64,000 bases of DNA from Purshia tridentata (lineage: Eukaryota; Streptophyta; Magnoliopsida; Rosales; Rosaceae), in NCBI GenBank assembly GCA_003254885.1, contig QANT01004533.1, positions 1-64,000 on the forward strand, written 5' to 3'. The notes under the pieces were generated by a model, which was given only the letters and a program-made list of their open reading frames with translations, made no database searches and was not told the origin of the DNA. Below, piece after piece: positions 36,546-48,768 of this stretch. The translations under genes were made by a program, and so were the position numbers. The first letter of the stretch is position 1, and each line of letters begins with the position of its first letter.

Positions 36546-36872
36546 GAATGCTATCTATTTTCTTCTCGCACATTTTTTTTTTAATTGCACATCAACTTAT
36601 AAATTTATGTTCAGAACTGTTTATTTATTAAATTTAGTAATAAAGATCATTTTCACAAAAATTAACTAAATTGAAAATCTTTTGATTATGTAATTATACT
36701 CAAATAAATATATGATTTTGGTAACAATTTGATTTACTATTAATTTATTTATAAAAATTATATGATCAAACAATTTTCGATTTAGTTGATTTTTTATAAA
36801 AATAATGTTCAAATAATTATTTAAAATATTAATAATAAAAGAAGAAGTCGGTAGAGAAAGTGGATATCATTC
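36546..36872. mobile_element. Foldback MITE-like element, ~325 bp
   Basis: The left end GAATGCTATCTATTTTCTTC matches the reverse complement of the right end (GAATGATATCCACTTTCTCT). Internally the arms keep pairing: AAAATTAACTAAATTGAAAAT on the left against AAAATCAACTAAATCGAAAAT from the right. Almost the whole element can fold into a hairpin. No coding capacity. Superfamily unknown. Confidence 0.65.
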
Positions 36873-37748
36873 ATCACCTTAATTATTATATATATATATA
36901 TATATATATTCTCAGGCTACACATATAGATATATGTATGCATCATGATCTTTCATGATCCACCCATATCTTTCTCTCCAACCCCAATGTATGTCTAATTA
37001 CCATGCATTCGATCTGATCATCCTGACACACCCATGAAATTATTCTCACCCTCCTCCTTTAACTAACCACTGCGATCTTGTCCAAAAATCTTCTATTTAA
37101 TCAATTTCAAATTTTCTCGTGGATCGAGCTGAACAAGCCTTAAAGTGAAACTGATGTGTTATAATGAAACAACATTTTTGCTTAAGTAAGTTTGGCCAAC
37201 ATATATTAATATGTGATTTTGTTGTTGTGTTAAGGCATGCTAGCTAGTGTACAGAAGTAGGGTCATGTTACCATGTACGTACGTTGAGTAAAAACAATGG
37301 GTACTGCAAAGAGGTTCGATCGAGAAACTTTGGCACATAATGTGTACAGGGAAATGCAGTTTGTACTTAGTATTTGATACTTCTGCCAGTACTGCATAAT
37401 GGTGCTACTTTTCCAATTATAAAGCCCTAAGGCGCAACCTAGCTACCATTATTAATTCACAATGCACATCACAAGCAAGAAAAAGTTGCTTGCTGCCAAC
37501 TGATCAAGACCAACCATGCCATTTATATAAAATGCTTGCTGAAATATTAATTACATTATTATTTCCATAAATTCACTGCATACTGGAACAGTACTTGTAC
37601 ACACAGAGAGACATACGTAACATAAGCTAGTGTGTACAGTACAGTGTACTTTCCTTATAGAACTCACTTCTCAGTAGTCTCAGTTACAAATTTCAGAATA
37701 TATACAGATTAAAAGAAAAAAGTGTAATACTGCAACTTAAGCGCTTTT

Positions 37749-37788
<40 letters not shown>

Positions 37789-40700
37789 GTAATCTGTATA
37801 CAACATGATCGATGACCAAAAGGAGCTTTCAGTGTGTTCATTTCCCCACCCTGACACCAAGGAAATTTGACAGACCATTATACTGTCCCTTTGACCGTCC
37901 TTTTTTACAATAACACAATGTAGTAAATGTGTGATTTACAGGATAACCAATTTCATTGCTAGCCTTGACAGTGACAGACATTGCTACCTCCATAATTTTC
38001 TCTTTGGATTCTTGGTACCGTGCCAACCCCATCTATGTCTCTGTATGTGATGAGAGAGAATGAGAGAGAGAGGGTTATAAATGGGTTCTGTTATTTTTGA
38101 AGTTTTGGGGTCTTATAATGCATGAATTTATTATCCCTTACACAGAGAGTGAATTAAATATATTAAATTTGGGGGCAAGGTCTGATGGCAGTGATGTAAG
38201 CAAAAGGAGTGTGTTTTGGGACAACAATTGAATGAGCCTTGGATTTTATTGGTGGTGGTGAAGCTTCAGCTGGTTTATGTACATATTATATTTTTGGTGT
38301 TTTATTATTTGAAAATAAGTCTTCCAAGAATTGATACGAGGGGTGGAAATGGAGAAGTTGGGTGTGGAAGGAAAGAAGGGCACAAGATAGTAGTGTTGGT
38401 CAAGATTGCTGGTGTTGAAAAATGTCCCATCCCTTTCTCCCATTAAGAATTGGAAGGTTATCTCTCTGCTCTTCCCATCCTTCCCAGCCTCCCCCATTTT
38501 TTATATTTAAATCCTTCAAATATGATGGTGAACCAAAAAGAATTAATTATGAAATTTTTGGGTGCAAGTATAATGTGCCTTTGTTGATATGTATAATAAT
38601 AATCAGACAATAAGGGACAGTATCTAGTAATGCACACTCCAAAGCAGGCAGGCATATATATATATATATGACCTCTAATAGTCTCTCCCTCTCCACCACA
38701 CAATTTTAGCCTATTATTCTATATTTCTATGAGAAAGGCTGGTATATGATCAAAGCAAGACATGGGAAATGGGATCAAAGTAATTTGATATTGTTTGGAA
38801 TGTATTTACCAAAAAAAAGATATTGTTTGGAATGTTTGATATTTTATTATATTTGTGTGTATATATATATATATGTGTGTGTGTGTAGGGGGGTAGATTG
38901 CCATTTTTGTCTTACAGAAATAGAAACACTAACTAGCCCTCAGTTGTTTTGGTTTTGTTAGAAGGGGTTGGTTATTAGGTATCTGTGATGTCCAAAACTC
39001 TAAATTTCAGTGTTTCTTGGAGTGATGAAATTTCTTATCCACTTAACAAAATGATTTGTTTTCACATTGATATTATATAAAATATTGGAATCCACATTTC
39101 CCAAAATGCATGTGTCACAACACAATAAGGTGGGTTTAATTTATTTGTTTCGGTTTTCTGCAGAACCAATTAATAAATGGTGACTATTTGTTTCATTTAG
39201 TTAAATCCATTAATTTTGAAAGATTATATTTATATGATTACTGATTAAAAAGCAGTAGTATGTATGAAACATAGAAGCCAAGTGCCAAAAAAGCAGAGAG
39301 AGGCATAAAATCCAGAGGGAAAAAAAAGTTCGAAGAGAGAACTTGTGTGAGAGAAGTTGGTCAAATGCATAAAAATATATACTGCGCATTCTTTTATCCT
39401 AACATAGAAAAACGCCAAGGCATCACGTGAAGGCATTGCTAGTCACAATTTTGGCCTAGCAAAAGCTTGTGTACAGCGTACTCACTACTCATCCATAACC
39501 AAAAGGAAATTAAAAGAAGAGATTAAAGAAAGATATCCCTTTCTGGGTGCCTTTTGTAACCTTTCAATTGCTGTAAAATGGAGTCTGTCTTTCAAAGACT
39601 CAAAATATTCTTGGCTCCCACCCACACCCAACTTTTACATATCATCAATGTAGCAAAAAGCCCCCCCTACATATAGTACCTAAAAGTGGCTGTAACTCAA
39701 ACCTGCAACGAAAATGGGAAGATGCCCTTTCAATCTTGGCCGTTCATCAGACCAAAATTTTGTAAGGATGAAGTTGTATAATTGTAATTTCTCACCTCAC
39801 ACCCCCCAAATTCTCAAATAACCTTCCGTACACACAAGAAAAGGAAAATGGTTTTTATCATACACTCTCAAGCTCGTCAATCTAGTGGACGATCCACATG
39901 AGAATCCACCCAATTCCCTTATTGTGAATACAGATGTTCAACACAAGATTCAATCTTTGAGGCTAGTAAAGATTTTGCCAAACGCTCCTTCTTCATCAAC
40001 AATACCCCTTTCACTAGCTATCATTAATATATCCATCACCATCATAAACAAAGTGGACTTGGACAACCAAGGCACAACTAGTATCATATCATATATAAAC
40101 TATTGGTCCACTTATAAGCTGTAATCAATGATATGATCGTGCTCTAAGGGTCAATAATTAATTGCTTATATCATTTGTTTCACTATCCACTTTAAACATA
40201 TATATGTATGCCATCCCATCAATTATTAGCAGGCAACTAGCTTTGTCAATAACATGTAGGACAGGTCCCAAAAATGGGGTTGAGTTTGGAAACCAAAACA
40301 CTATCTTAGAGGTTAAGTTGGAGATTAGCTGACATATATATATCATATGGTTTGCTTGGTGGAAACATTAAACAGATGAGTGCAGAATGTTCTTTATATA
40401 CTTTGTTATATGAAATTAGATTGGCAATTATATTATGTTAATGATTAGATGTGCATTAATTATTAGTTCTTTTACATAGAAGTATGGTGACAGATCATGA
40501 GATACACGGCCATAATTGCTCCCAGTTGAGTGGGGTTAAAGGGAGGCTTGGATGATGTTATAGCTTCTTTGGCTAACAGAAGATTGAAAGGGACTAACAA
40601 TTATAGAGGGATGGAATAGGCATCTAAAGCTCTGTAATTGAGGACAACATGACTGAGATATGTGGGGTTACAAGGAGATGGGGACTTGATCAAATCACAC

Positions 40701-41342
40701 AGAAAGTGCCTCCTCTTCCCCTTTTTCTTCTGAATCACCATCAAAAGCTCCTCTCTCTCTCTCTCTATCGATCTGCGCACTGAGAGACAATTAACAATAA
40801 AAGATAACCTTCTTAGCTAATTTATGCTACATGTGTCACATTTATTAACAAATTACACATCGTGAAATTGAGCCATGATTAATTAATGTTATATTATACT
40901 TACATAAAAGAATGTATATAGGTAGAGAAATTAATGTGGCCAATTATGTGATATAAATATATAGTACGTGTTGTTCTTATTAGTTTCTCACTTGAGATCG
41001 ATTTTACCAAGTGATCGATTAATTACTTGTAAAAAAGCTGGTCGATCTACTTCCTTGGTCTTTTGATTAATATTGTTATTATTGACTTTGAAACTCTCTT
41101 TACAGTTGGCATGACAGATGAGGGCATGGCCATGGCCCATGGTGTAAGTGAGATGCTTCTTGTTCTCTACTTCAAAAGGAAGTAAGATATAATTTTTGGG
41201 TGCATTATACAGGAACTGAGGCATGGAGTTTTCTAAGGTAAGTTCTGTTCATACTTGGTTGGTTCGAAATGGTATAAGATGTTAACAAAGTACTTGGTCC
41301 TATTCGAAATATGTTAGTTTGTAGATTTCATAATCAAAAACT
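36873..41342. other. Gene-poor AT-rich intergenic DNA
   Basis: Holds a (TA)n run at ~36886-36909, a (TC)n run at 37751-37786, and a short direct duplication of GATATTGTTTGGAATG at about 38787 and 38819. No open frame carries a recognisable domain. Confidence 0.4.
37751..37786. repeat. (TC)n microsatellite
   Basis: 18 perfect TC units in intergenic DNA. Confidence 0.95.
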
Positions 41343-41600
41343 GTTTCACTTAGGATCACAATCCAATTCAATGTGGATTGAATTGATATTTACTAAACAA
41401 AGAAAAACATGATAAATGTTTACAATAGTTATAGTGTACCTTGATAGAGTTGAGCTGAAGATGCTTAAACAGTTTCACTTAGGATCACAATCCAATTCAA
41501 TGTGGATTGAATTGATATTTACCAAAAACGAAGAAAAACATGATAAATGTTTACAATGGTTATAGTGTACCTTGATAGAGTTGAGCTGAAGATGCTTATC
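41343..41600. repeat. 129-bp tandem duplication
   Basis: Copies at 41343-41471 and 41472-41600 both run from GTTTCACTTAGGATCACAAT to GAGCTGAAGATGCTTA and differ at only a few bases (for example TACTAAACAAAG versus TACCAAAAACGAAG). A recent local duplication in intergenic DNA. Confidence 0.92.
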
Positions 41601-43319
41601 CCATTAGGCCGCTAAGTTTGTGGGCCATGGACCCCAAGTCCCAACAATCCCCATTCTAGATTGTCCAGGTTTATGGACCCATTCTCTGAACTATAATGCT
41701 AAATGCTGGGTAGGTAACAGTCAATCACTTGCAATTTTCTGAGACTAATCGGTCCCACAATTATGAAGAGTTTTACAAATTTCATTGCAAATGCACTAAA
41801 ATATGGTCATTTTTACTTTTTATTTTTGTTGTTACTGTCTTGTCGACCAAACAAAAAAACAAAGTTTTCGTACTGGCTTTGATGAGAACACAAGACTGAA
41901 TTAGAAAAATGGAAAGCCAGTGATATGGCCCTATCAAGAATGAAAGTCTTAGAGAGAGAGAGAGAGAGAGAGAGGGCCCACCAAAGGGCCTTTGAAGCTT
42001 TTTTCTGTGTTTAAACTTTAATTGCATCAAAGAGGGGAAGGTAATTGGTACTAGCAGCCAATGGGTTGCACTGACTTGTCCTTCTCCGTCCCTCTGTTAC
42101 TGGTTGCGGGTGGTAGATCAATGTGTGTCCTTTCAAAAGGACGCTACCTATTACTGATAATGCACCGCCTAGTGGGTACCAAAGATAAGAACACCCCAAG
42201 TAAATTAAACTATTTCAAACACTTGTTCATGCATTGCATTCTCCTAATAATATTGCTTCCACAGCATGTGACTTCCACGTGTTTAGACGAAGCTTTGACA
42301 TGTGGAACACTGTTATGTTTTTTCAATATAATTAATAAGCTTATAGCTAGTTAGGCATAGCTAATGGATTGAATATGTCGTGCATCTTATTCCTCGATCA
42401 TGTTCTTTGCCTCACACAGATGTTTTTTTTGGGATAAATAAGATTTCTAGCCTTATTTCCTTGTCTCATTTTTTTCCTGTCTATTTTCTTTTCCATTTTC
42501 TGGGCAGACAGGGACTATGTCAAGGAATTACAGATCTTTTGGCAATCTAATATCAATGACAGCTGCATAAATCAGCTCCATAACTTTTCTGGGTGTGTGG
42601 AAGTTGTATGCATGCATTAGAGTCAAATGGAGGGCCGGAGAGGCATAATTCATGTAGCTTTTTCTCTCCACAGTTATATGCTTCCTTCAATTATTTTATG
42701 TAAACATTGACATCACCATATCATAATTTATTCAATATAGTGCAAGTTATGATCACTGCCTGAAATCCAAGCATAAAAAGCTAGTGTGTAATACAGAAAA
42801 TGCCTATGTTATTAGCATTTGTTTATCATGGCTCATGAGTAATGAGTTTCATCTCATTCGATGTAACAAAAAATTAGACCATGCATGATATTTATTAAGA
42901 TTATAACCTTAAAGAAGAGCTAGAGAAGCAGTAATGAAGTGAGGTGGTTTTTCCCAGATAACCCATCAGAGAGCAGGAGTAAGCAGAAATGCCCGATCGA
43001 TGGAATGTCAGTCAAAGTAGTCAAGGACCACCTTGAAATAGATGGAGCTAAAACTTACTATATGTATATTGGTCCATTGCCAAAGCTCGACTGATATGCA
43101 CATGGATAGGTTCAAATTTTAATACATAAAGGACTGCCTTAGCTGCATTCCAAGCGTGATTCATATTCATATAGATCCTCTCTTGCTGGTTGTCTTTTAC
43201 TGCAGTTGCATCTGGAATGTCAGGGAATTTGGGACTATATGTATACATATGATTGGAGCGTAAAAGGAGTGCATGGGCTTGTCTCATGGGCCACTCTTTT
43301 TTGTTTTATGGGTTTTTTT
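41601..43319. other. Intergenic DNA before the WAT1 array
   Basis: A (GA)n microsatellite lies at 41951-41974. No gene is supported. The open frame at 43048-43287 on the minus strand has no recognisable features. Confidence 0.4.
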
Positions 43320-43740
43320 CAGGGGTCTTGGGCCACTCTGGGCCTATTGTCTTGTTGTTAGTGCTATGGCTCAAGTAGTACTTGCTCAGCTGCTAAAGTT
43401 TATTGGGTTAGGCTACGGCTCTCCAACTTGGCCTCTGCAATGGTTGATCTCATACCAGCTTTTACCTTCATTCTTGCTGTCATCAACAGGGGCATACCCT
43501 TTTCCCTATATGTGCTATATATGCATCCAATTATATATATTCGCCCAAAAGGATAAACATTTTTGTAGCATCAGCTTTTTTATCGCCTAAGAAATTGATT
43601 AAGCAATAGCTTTTTTTGTCGCCCCAAACAAACTGGTTCATTGGAGGCTTTGTCCTTGCATTTCAGAGCTTGGGCTTTATGCTGTGATATAATGTCTTTT
43701 GGGTTACATTGGGCCAGAGGAAGAAAATATGGCCCATAAA
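43320..43740 (+). pseudogene. WAT1-related gene fragment, internally rearranged
   Basis: Bases ~43365-43495 match exon 3 of the neighbouring WAT1 copy (LLKFIGLGYGSPT..., then QLLPSFLLS in a shifted frame), including a decayed version of the following intron. Around 43620-43670 comes a short piece of exon 4 (AAACTGGTTCATTGGAGG). That passes directly into something like the last exon (GGGCTTTATGCTGTGAT), so exons 5-6 are deleted. Exon 1, exon 2 and much of exon 4 are missing and the frames are broken. Non-functional relic of the array. Confidence 0.75.
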
Positions 43741-44000
43741 ACACATCATGTAACAATGTAAAACATCATTGAACTTGATAAAAATCTGCGACATACTCTT
43801 GTCACATCTCAAAGCCATTATTCTACCATTTTCACTAGCCAGTGCAAGTAACCAGTCAATGTCATTAGTATCACTATTCTCAACCTCATCCCACCAAGAA
43901 AGTCAATGTCAGAGTTGTCTCCACAATGATAAAGAATACAGTTTAGCTATTTGGGCAGTGTGATCGACAAGCATCATGAATAGAGTACACAAAAAAGAGA

Positions 44001-45530
44001 ATGTGGGGTTCAGGATCAGTAACAGCGATCATGGTGGTGGTGGAGTGTTTGGATGTGGGCTTGAACATCTTGAGCAAAGCAGCAATGAGGAGAGGGATGA
44101 GTGACTTTGTCTTTGTGGTCTACTCAAATGCCCTCGGCTTCTTCTTCTTGCTTCCTTCTTCCTTCATCTGCTACAGGTTCAGTACTCTCATCCAATTACC
44201 CATACCAGGTTTTTTTTTGTTTTTTGTTCTTTCTAATTAATGAACTTATTAGATATTTCATTTCTGCAGAAAAAGGACTCTTCCTCCACTCACATTCCCC
44301 ATCATCTGTAAATTGTTGGTTATTAGCTGACCGAGGTTGCAAGTTTAGTTATATTCAGCTGTGCTTAATTCTCTACATGCATATGTTTTATTTTGCCTAA
44401 TCATATGTAATTTAATTGTTTGTTGTTGGGTGCTATACGTGGTTCAAGTTGTGTTTGTCAGCTTCTAAAGTTTATTGGGATAGGCTATGGCTCTCCAACT
44501 TTAGCCTCTGCAATGGTTGATCTCACGCCGGCTTTTACCTTCATTCTTGCTGTCATCACCAGGTGCATATCCTTTCCTCACTGCTATATAGTATATATGC
44601 ATTAAATTATTTTTCTTGTCCCAAAAAAATAAACATTTGTTTAATTAGGATGGAAATTCTTGATTTGAGAATTGCCAGTAGACAGGCCAAGCGCATCGGC
44701 ACCGTCTTATCAATCTCAGGGGCACTAATTGTGACCTTATATACAGGCATACCACTCATAAGAGCCGATCCATCGCCTAAGAATAATCTGCAGCTTTTTG
44801 TATCCCCCCAAAAAAACTGGTTCATTGGAGGTATTGTGCTTGCATTTCAGAGCTTTCTGCTAGCACTTATACATATTATGGAGGTAAAAACAAAAACAAA
44901 AACAAAAACAAAAACAAAAAATTATAAATCTGATCACCTCTTCATGCCCAACTTGCATCATTAATTAACTTTATGCTTGTTTTGGTTTTTCAATTTATCT
45001 CCAGACTTGGGTTATTAGGACTACCCTGAAGTTCTGATGGTCACATTCCTTCGTAGCATCTTTATCACCATGCTATCTGCTGCAATTTCTCTGCTTGCCG
45101 AGAAAGGACTGAATGCTTGGCTACTAAAGCCTGATATAGAGTTAATAGCTATTGGGTATTATGTAAGCATATATTACATATCATTAGCTTAGTTAGCTTC
45201 GATTTTGATGAACTACTTGATGTGCTGCTTGATTTGTAAATGTAGGCAGCTTTTGAAGTAATACTAAGGAGTGGTATTCATATATGGGCACTGAGAAAGG
45301 AGGGACCTGTTTATGTAGCCATGTTTAAGCCACTTGGGATAGTCATCGCACTTTTTATTGGGGTCACATTTCTTGGGGATACTCTCTACCTCTGAAGGTT
45401 GTTGGGAGCTGGTATAATAGCAGTTGGGTTCTATGCTGTGATTTGGGGACAAGCACAAGAAGATAAGGAGGCTCAAAATCATCAAATGGGAAGCTTGGAG
45501 TCATGTTCTCTCAAACAGAGCCTCTTTTGA
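44001..45530 (+). pseudogene. WAT1-related transporter pseudogene (copy A)
   Basis: Exon-like blocks: 44001-44176, ~44270-44335, 44449-44562, 44649-44883, 45005-45162, 45246-45530. Exon 1 (MWGSGSVTAIMVVVECLDVG...), exon 3 (GYGSPTLASAMVDLTPAFTF) and exon 4 keep the family sizes (114 and 235 nt for the latter two). Three lesions are visible. Exon 2 ends in an in-frame TGA. Exon 5 is 158 nt instead of 159, with one base lost after ATTAGG. A TGA replaces the Gly codon in the conserved GDTLYLGR motif near 45394. The intron normally lying between exons 6 and 7 is absent and the exons are fused exactly. Probably a recent pseudogene, since most of the protein is otherwise preserved. Confidence 0.85.
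44883..44922 (+). repeat. (AAAAAC)n microsatellite in copy A intron 4
   Basis: About six AAAAAC units directly after the donor site of exon 4. Confidence 0.9.
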
Positions 45531-46316
45531 ACCACAATTTTTCAGTTCAAAGTAGGAGAGATGTCACCGTCAGTCCGTCATTCACAGTACAATTATTTGT
45601 ATGGTTGTCAAAGTCTTAGAAGATGCTAATCATTGTAACATGTACCGAAAACATGGTTTATATTAAGGAATTTGAACTTTTGATAAAGGTGGTTGAACTC
45701 ATTCATGGTGCTCCTTTCATTTGATGCTAAATTGCTATTAAAAACAAAAAACAAAAGATGAAAAAAAAAAGACTCTGAAGGGTTGNTAAAAAAAAAAAAC
45801 AAAAGATGAAAAAAAAAAGACTCTGAAGGGTTGAACTATCTACTCCAGTGGAAGTTGTACCATAACCTTTCATTTTGAGGGAGATATGTCACCTTCCAAA
45901 AAATATATAAGTCAAGAAGAATAAATTCATCATTTGACATCTTCTGGTGGTTAAACTTTTTTCTTTGTTTAACCACTAGATAAACAAAGAATTAGATAAT
46001 TACAATACCACTACCACACCGCTATCGCCACCGTCATCACTGTTGCCGCCGCCGCCACCTTTGCCACTATCATTGCCTTCACCACCACCACCACGGCGGC
46101 CGGAGAGGAGTGATTTGTAAAGTTCAAGACAGAGCAAGAATATTTAACTTTAAGTAATAAAATGAGAAAAAAAGTTTATTTTAAAGAACATTTGTATGAA
46201 TAAGCCTAGCTATAACGTATGACCAAGAGCAGTGGGGCAAATTTGACTTTTAGCCCTATTATAAAAATCTTCTGAGCCCAGGACACATGCACAGGGGAGA
46301 GAGAGAGAGAGAATTA
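45531..46316. other. Intergenic spacer between WAT1 copies A and B
   Basis: Contains an ambiguous base at 45786 flanked by near-identical ~45-bp sequences (see repeat entry), a GCC/ACC-rich trinucleotide stretch at about 46020-46100, and a (GA)n run at about 46297-46311 just before the copy B start. Confidence 0.5.
45741..45833. repeat. ~45-bp direct duplication separated by a single N
   Basis: Both sides of the N at 45786 read ...AACAAAAGATGAAAAAAAAA then GACTCTGAAGGGTTG. The ambiguity falls exactly on the unit boundary, as in the other N of this window. Likely an unmerged contig overlap. Confidence 0.85.
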
Positions 46317-48243
46317 ATGGAGAATTTAGTGGCGTTTGGTGGGATGGTGATGACGATTCTGGTTCAAGCAGGAAGTATGATAGTAAACAAAGCAGCGATG
46401 TCAAAAGGAAGCAACAAATACGTAATGGTTGTGTATGCTAATGCTCTCTCCTCCCTCCTTCTTCTCCCTTCCGCCTTCATCTTCATTTTCAACAGGTTAA
46501 TATCAATCACTTTCTTTCTCTTCCGATCCTCAATCTATAATATACATGCAACCATTTAATATATCACTTATTTGCCTGCAGATCTTCAGACCGCCCTCCG
46601 CTTAGATTCTCCATACTTTGCAGATTTTTCTTGCTTGCTCTCTTTGGGTTCGTAATCAATTACTAATGACTATACATTCACCATACAATGTGCAATTAAT
46701 TCTCTACTTCATATGCACAGATGTTCAGCGCAGATATTTGCATATGTTGGTATAGACTACAGCTCTCCCACGCTTGCCACCGCCATGCTTAACCTCATCC
46801 CAGCCTTTACTTTCATACTTGCAGTCATTTTCAGGTTCTGCTTTTATTAATTCTTAATTAAACTAGATTAATCGCCGTAGACTCTTGACAAGGTCGAGCT
46901 GATGAAAAACTAGTTTTAATCTGCTTTTATTAATTCTTAATTAAACTAGATTAAGCGCCGTAGACACTTGACAAGGTCGAGCTGATGAAAAACTAGTTTT
47001 AGAAAATGCATGACTTAATTGCTTCAGCTTTTATCTAATTACAATTACATGCATATATTGTTTCAAATCGATGGATCAAATGAAATAACTTATCTATTAA
47101 TTAGGATGGAAACTGTGTGCTGGAGAAGCTCAAGCAGCCAAGCCAAAGTTATGGGGACCATAGTATCAATAATTGGGGCATTTGTTGTCACATTTTACAA
47201 AGGCCCACAATTAATCAATATCATACTAATTAATCCTAATTCACTCAATAATCAACTCCTTTCCTCATCACAAACCAACTGGATTCTTGGAGGCTTTTAT
47301 CTTGCAGCTGACTCTTTCTCCACTTCTCTATGGTACATTGTACAGGTAATTACTAATTCTACCTAGAGCTAATGAAAGTACTTCATTTAATTAATTCCAA
47401 ATTAATTAATAACCTTTGCAGGCATCTCCCCATCATAACAAGTACCCAGTTCTCTTCACAGTCTTTTTTCAATCCTTATTCTCAACCATTCAGTCTGCAT
47501 TATTTACTTTAATTGCAATTAAAGATTCAACTGCTTGGGAGCTAAGACTGAATTCTGGGCTCATTGCTATTTTATACACAGTACGTAATGTTGTTCCCCT
47601 GAAATCAATGTTAATTTTCTTAATTCATAATTAAGTAGTATAGGTGGAAATGCAATTAAATTAATTGCTTTGCTATGATGGATGATATGTATAGGGAATT
47701 GTTTCAACCGTGGTCCGTTACAGTTTATTGACTTGGTGCGTGTGGAAGGCTGGAGCTCTTTATTGTTCTATGTTCAAACCTCTAGCAATCATTTTTGGTG
47801 TCATCATGAGTCTCATCTTTTTGGGAGATCCAATCCATCTGGGAAGGTATAATTTATATTCCTTCCTCCATATTAATTTGTCATTTCTTATGTGGAGGTT
47901 ACCTCTCTCTTTCTCTATTAATATGCTTATGCCAAAAAAGCCATTAATTGATTGAATCATTGAAAGTTAGTGAAACGTACAGGTGGTTGCATGACTAGTC
48001 TTTTGGCTTGTTCTAAGCAAATTAATGATAATTTTAGAAGAATTTTGCAGCTTGATTGGTGCAGCTGTAATTGTTGGTGGATTTTATGGGGTGATGTGGG
48101 GAAAGGCCAAAGAAGAGAAGCTGGTAGAAGATGGTGAAGCTGAGACAGGGCATTGGGAATCGTTAGATCAAAATAAGGTGCCTCTGCTGATGCAAAACAA
48201 GAGACAAGAGAAGCACAACTGCTCTAATATTCTATGTAGATAA
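46317..48243 (+). CDS. WAT1-related protein (copy B), 7 exons, intact
   Basis: Exons 46317-46495, 46582-46647, 46721-46834, 47105-47345, 47422-47580, 47695-47846, 48051-48243; 1104 nt, 367 aa. Membrane transporter of the plant drug/metabolite (EamA, UMAMIT/WAT1) family with two EamA repeats and about ten predicted membrane helices. Landmarks: [20 protein letters not shown] (exon 1), [20 protein letters not shown] (exon 3), [19 protein letters not shown] (exon 4), [20 protein letters not shown] (exon 6) and [18 protein letters not shown] (exon 7). The hydrophilic C-terminus contains KVPLLMQN, shared with the sister copies. Relatives transport auxin (WAT1) or amino acids; the substrate here is unknown. 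Intron 3 carries an 83-bp tandem duplication. The exon 5 sequence is more divergent than in copy C. Confidence 0.92.
46838..47003. repeat. 83-bp tandem duplication in copy B intron 3
   Basis: Units 46838-46920 and 46921-47003 both start CTGCTTTTATTAATTC and end AAAAACTAGTTTTA, with two substitutions seen (AATCGCC/AAGCGCC, ACTCTTG/ACACTTG). Recent and confined to the intron. Confidence 0.92.
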
Positions 48244-48768
48244 CACCTTAGAATCGTAGACCCCGTCCTGTGTTGTTTTTTGTACACAAAAGTCCATGTA
48301 AATGGTTGTATAATATACGAGTCCTCTGTTTCTAGTTTGATGAATTTTATCAATTCATAATGTAACATCAAGCTATAGACCACAATTGTCGACGTTATGC
48401 TTGACAAATAGGGCGTCTATATACTGTATAGTGCGACTTGACTATATAGTAGACTAGTAGTGTGTGTATACATGATTAATATGAATTATTTGTGAAGATT
48501 CCCAATTTATAATATAAAAAAGTGGCGGCTGTCAGCCTGCCACGGCAATTGGGATACCAACCAATTAGAGTCTTTAATCTGTATTCAGTTGAATATGGAC
48601 CTTGTTCAGTTGTTTGTCTTCACTCTTCCCACTATAGAAAGACTTAATTACATTAAAAACCAAGACTTAATTAAGTGAACCATTTTTCCAAGCGACAGTT
48701 TGGGAGAGTGGGTGTGTGAATTCTAGTTCTGGGATTGAAGTTTGAACCAAATTTTTTTTAAAAAAAAT
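48244..48768. other. Spacer between WAT1 copies B and C
   Basis: About 525 bases that must hold the 3' UTR of copy B and the promoter of copy C. An A/T run precedes the copy C start. No other feature seen. Confidence 0.5.

Noticed and set aside
43048-43287. 79-codon minus-strand frame before the WAT1 array
   Set aside because: No recognisable domain and no WAT1 similarity.
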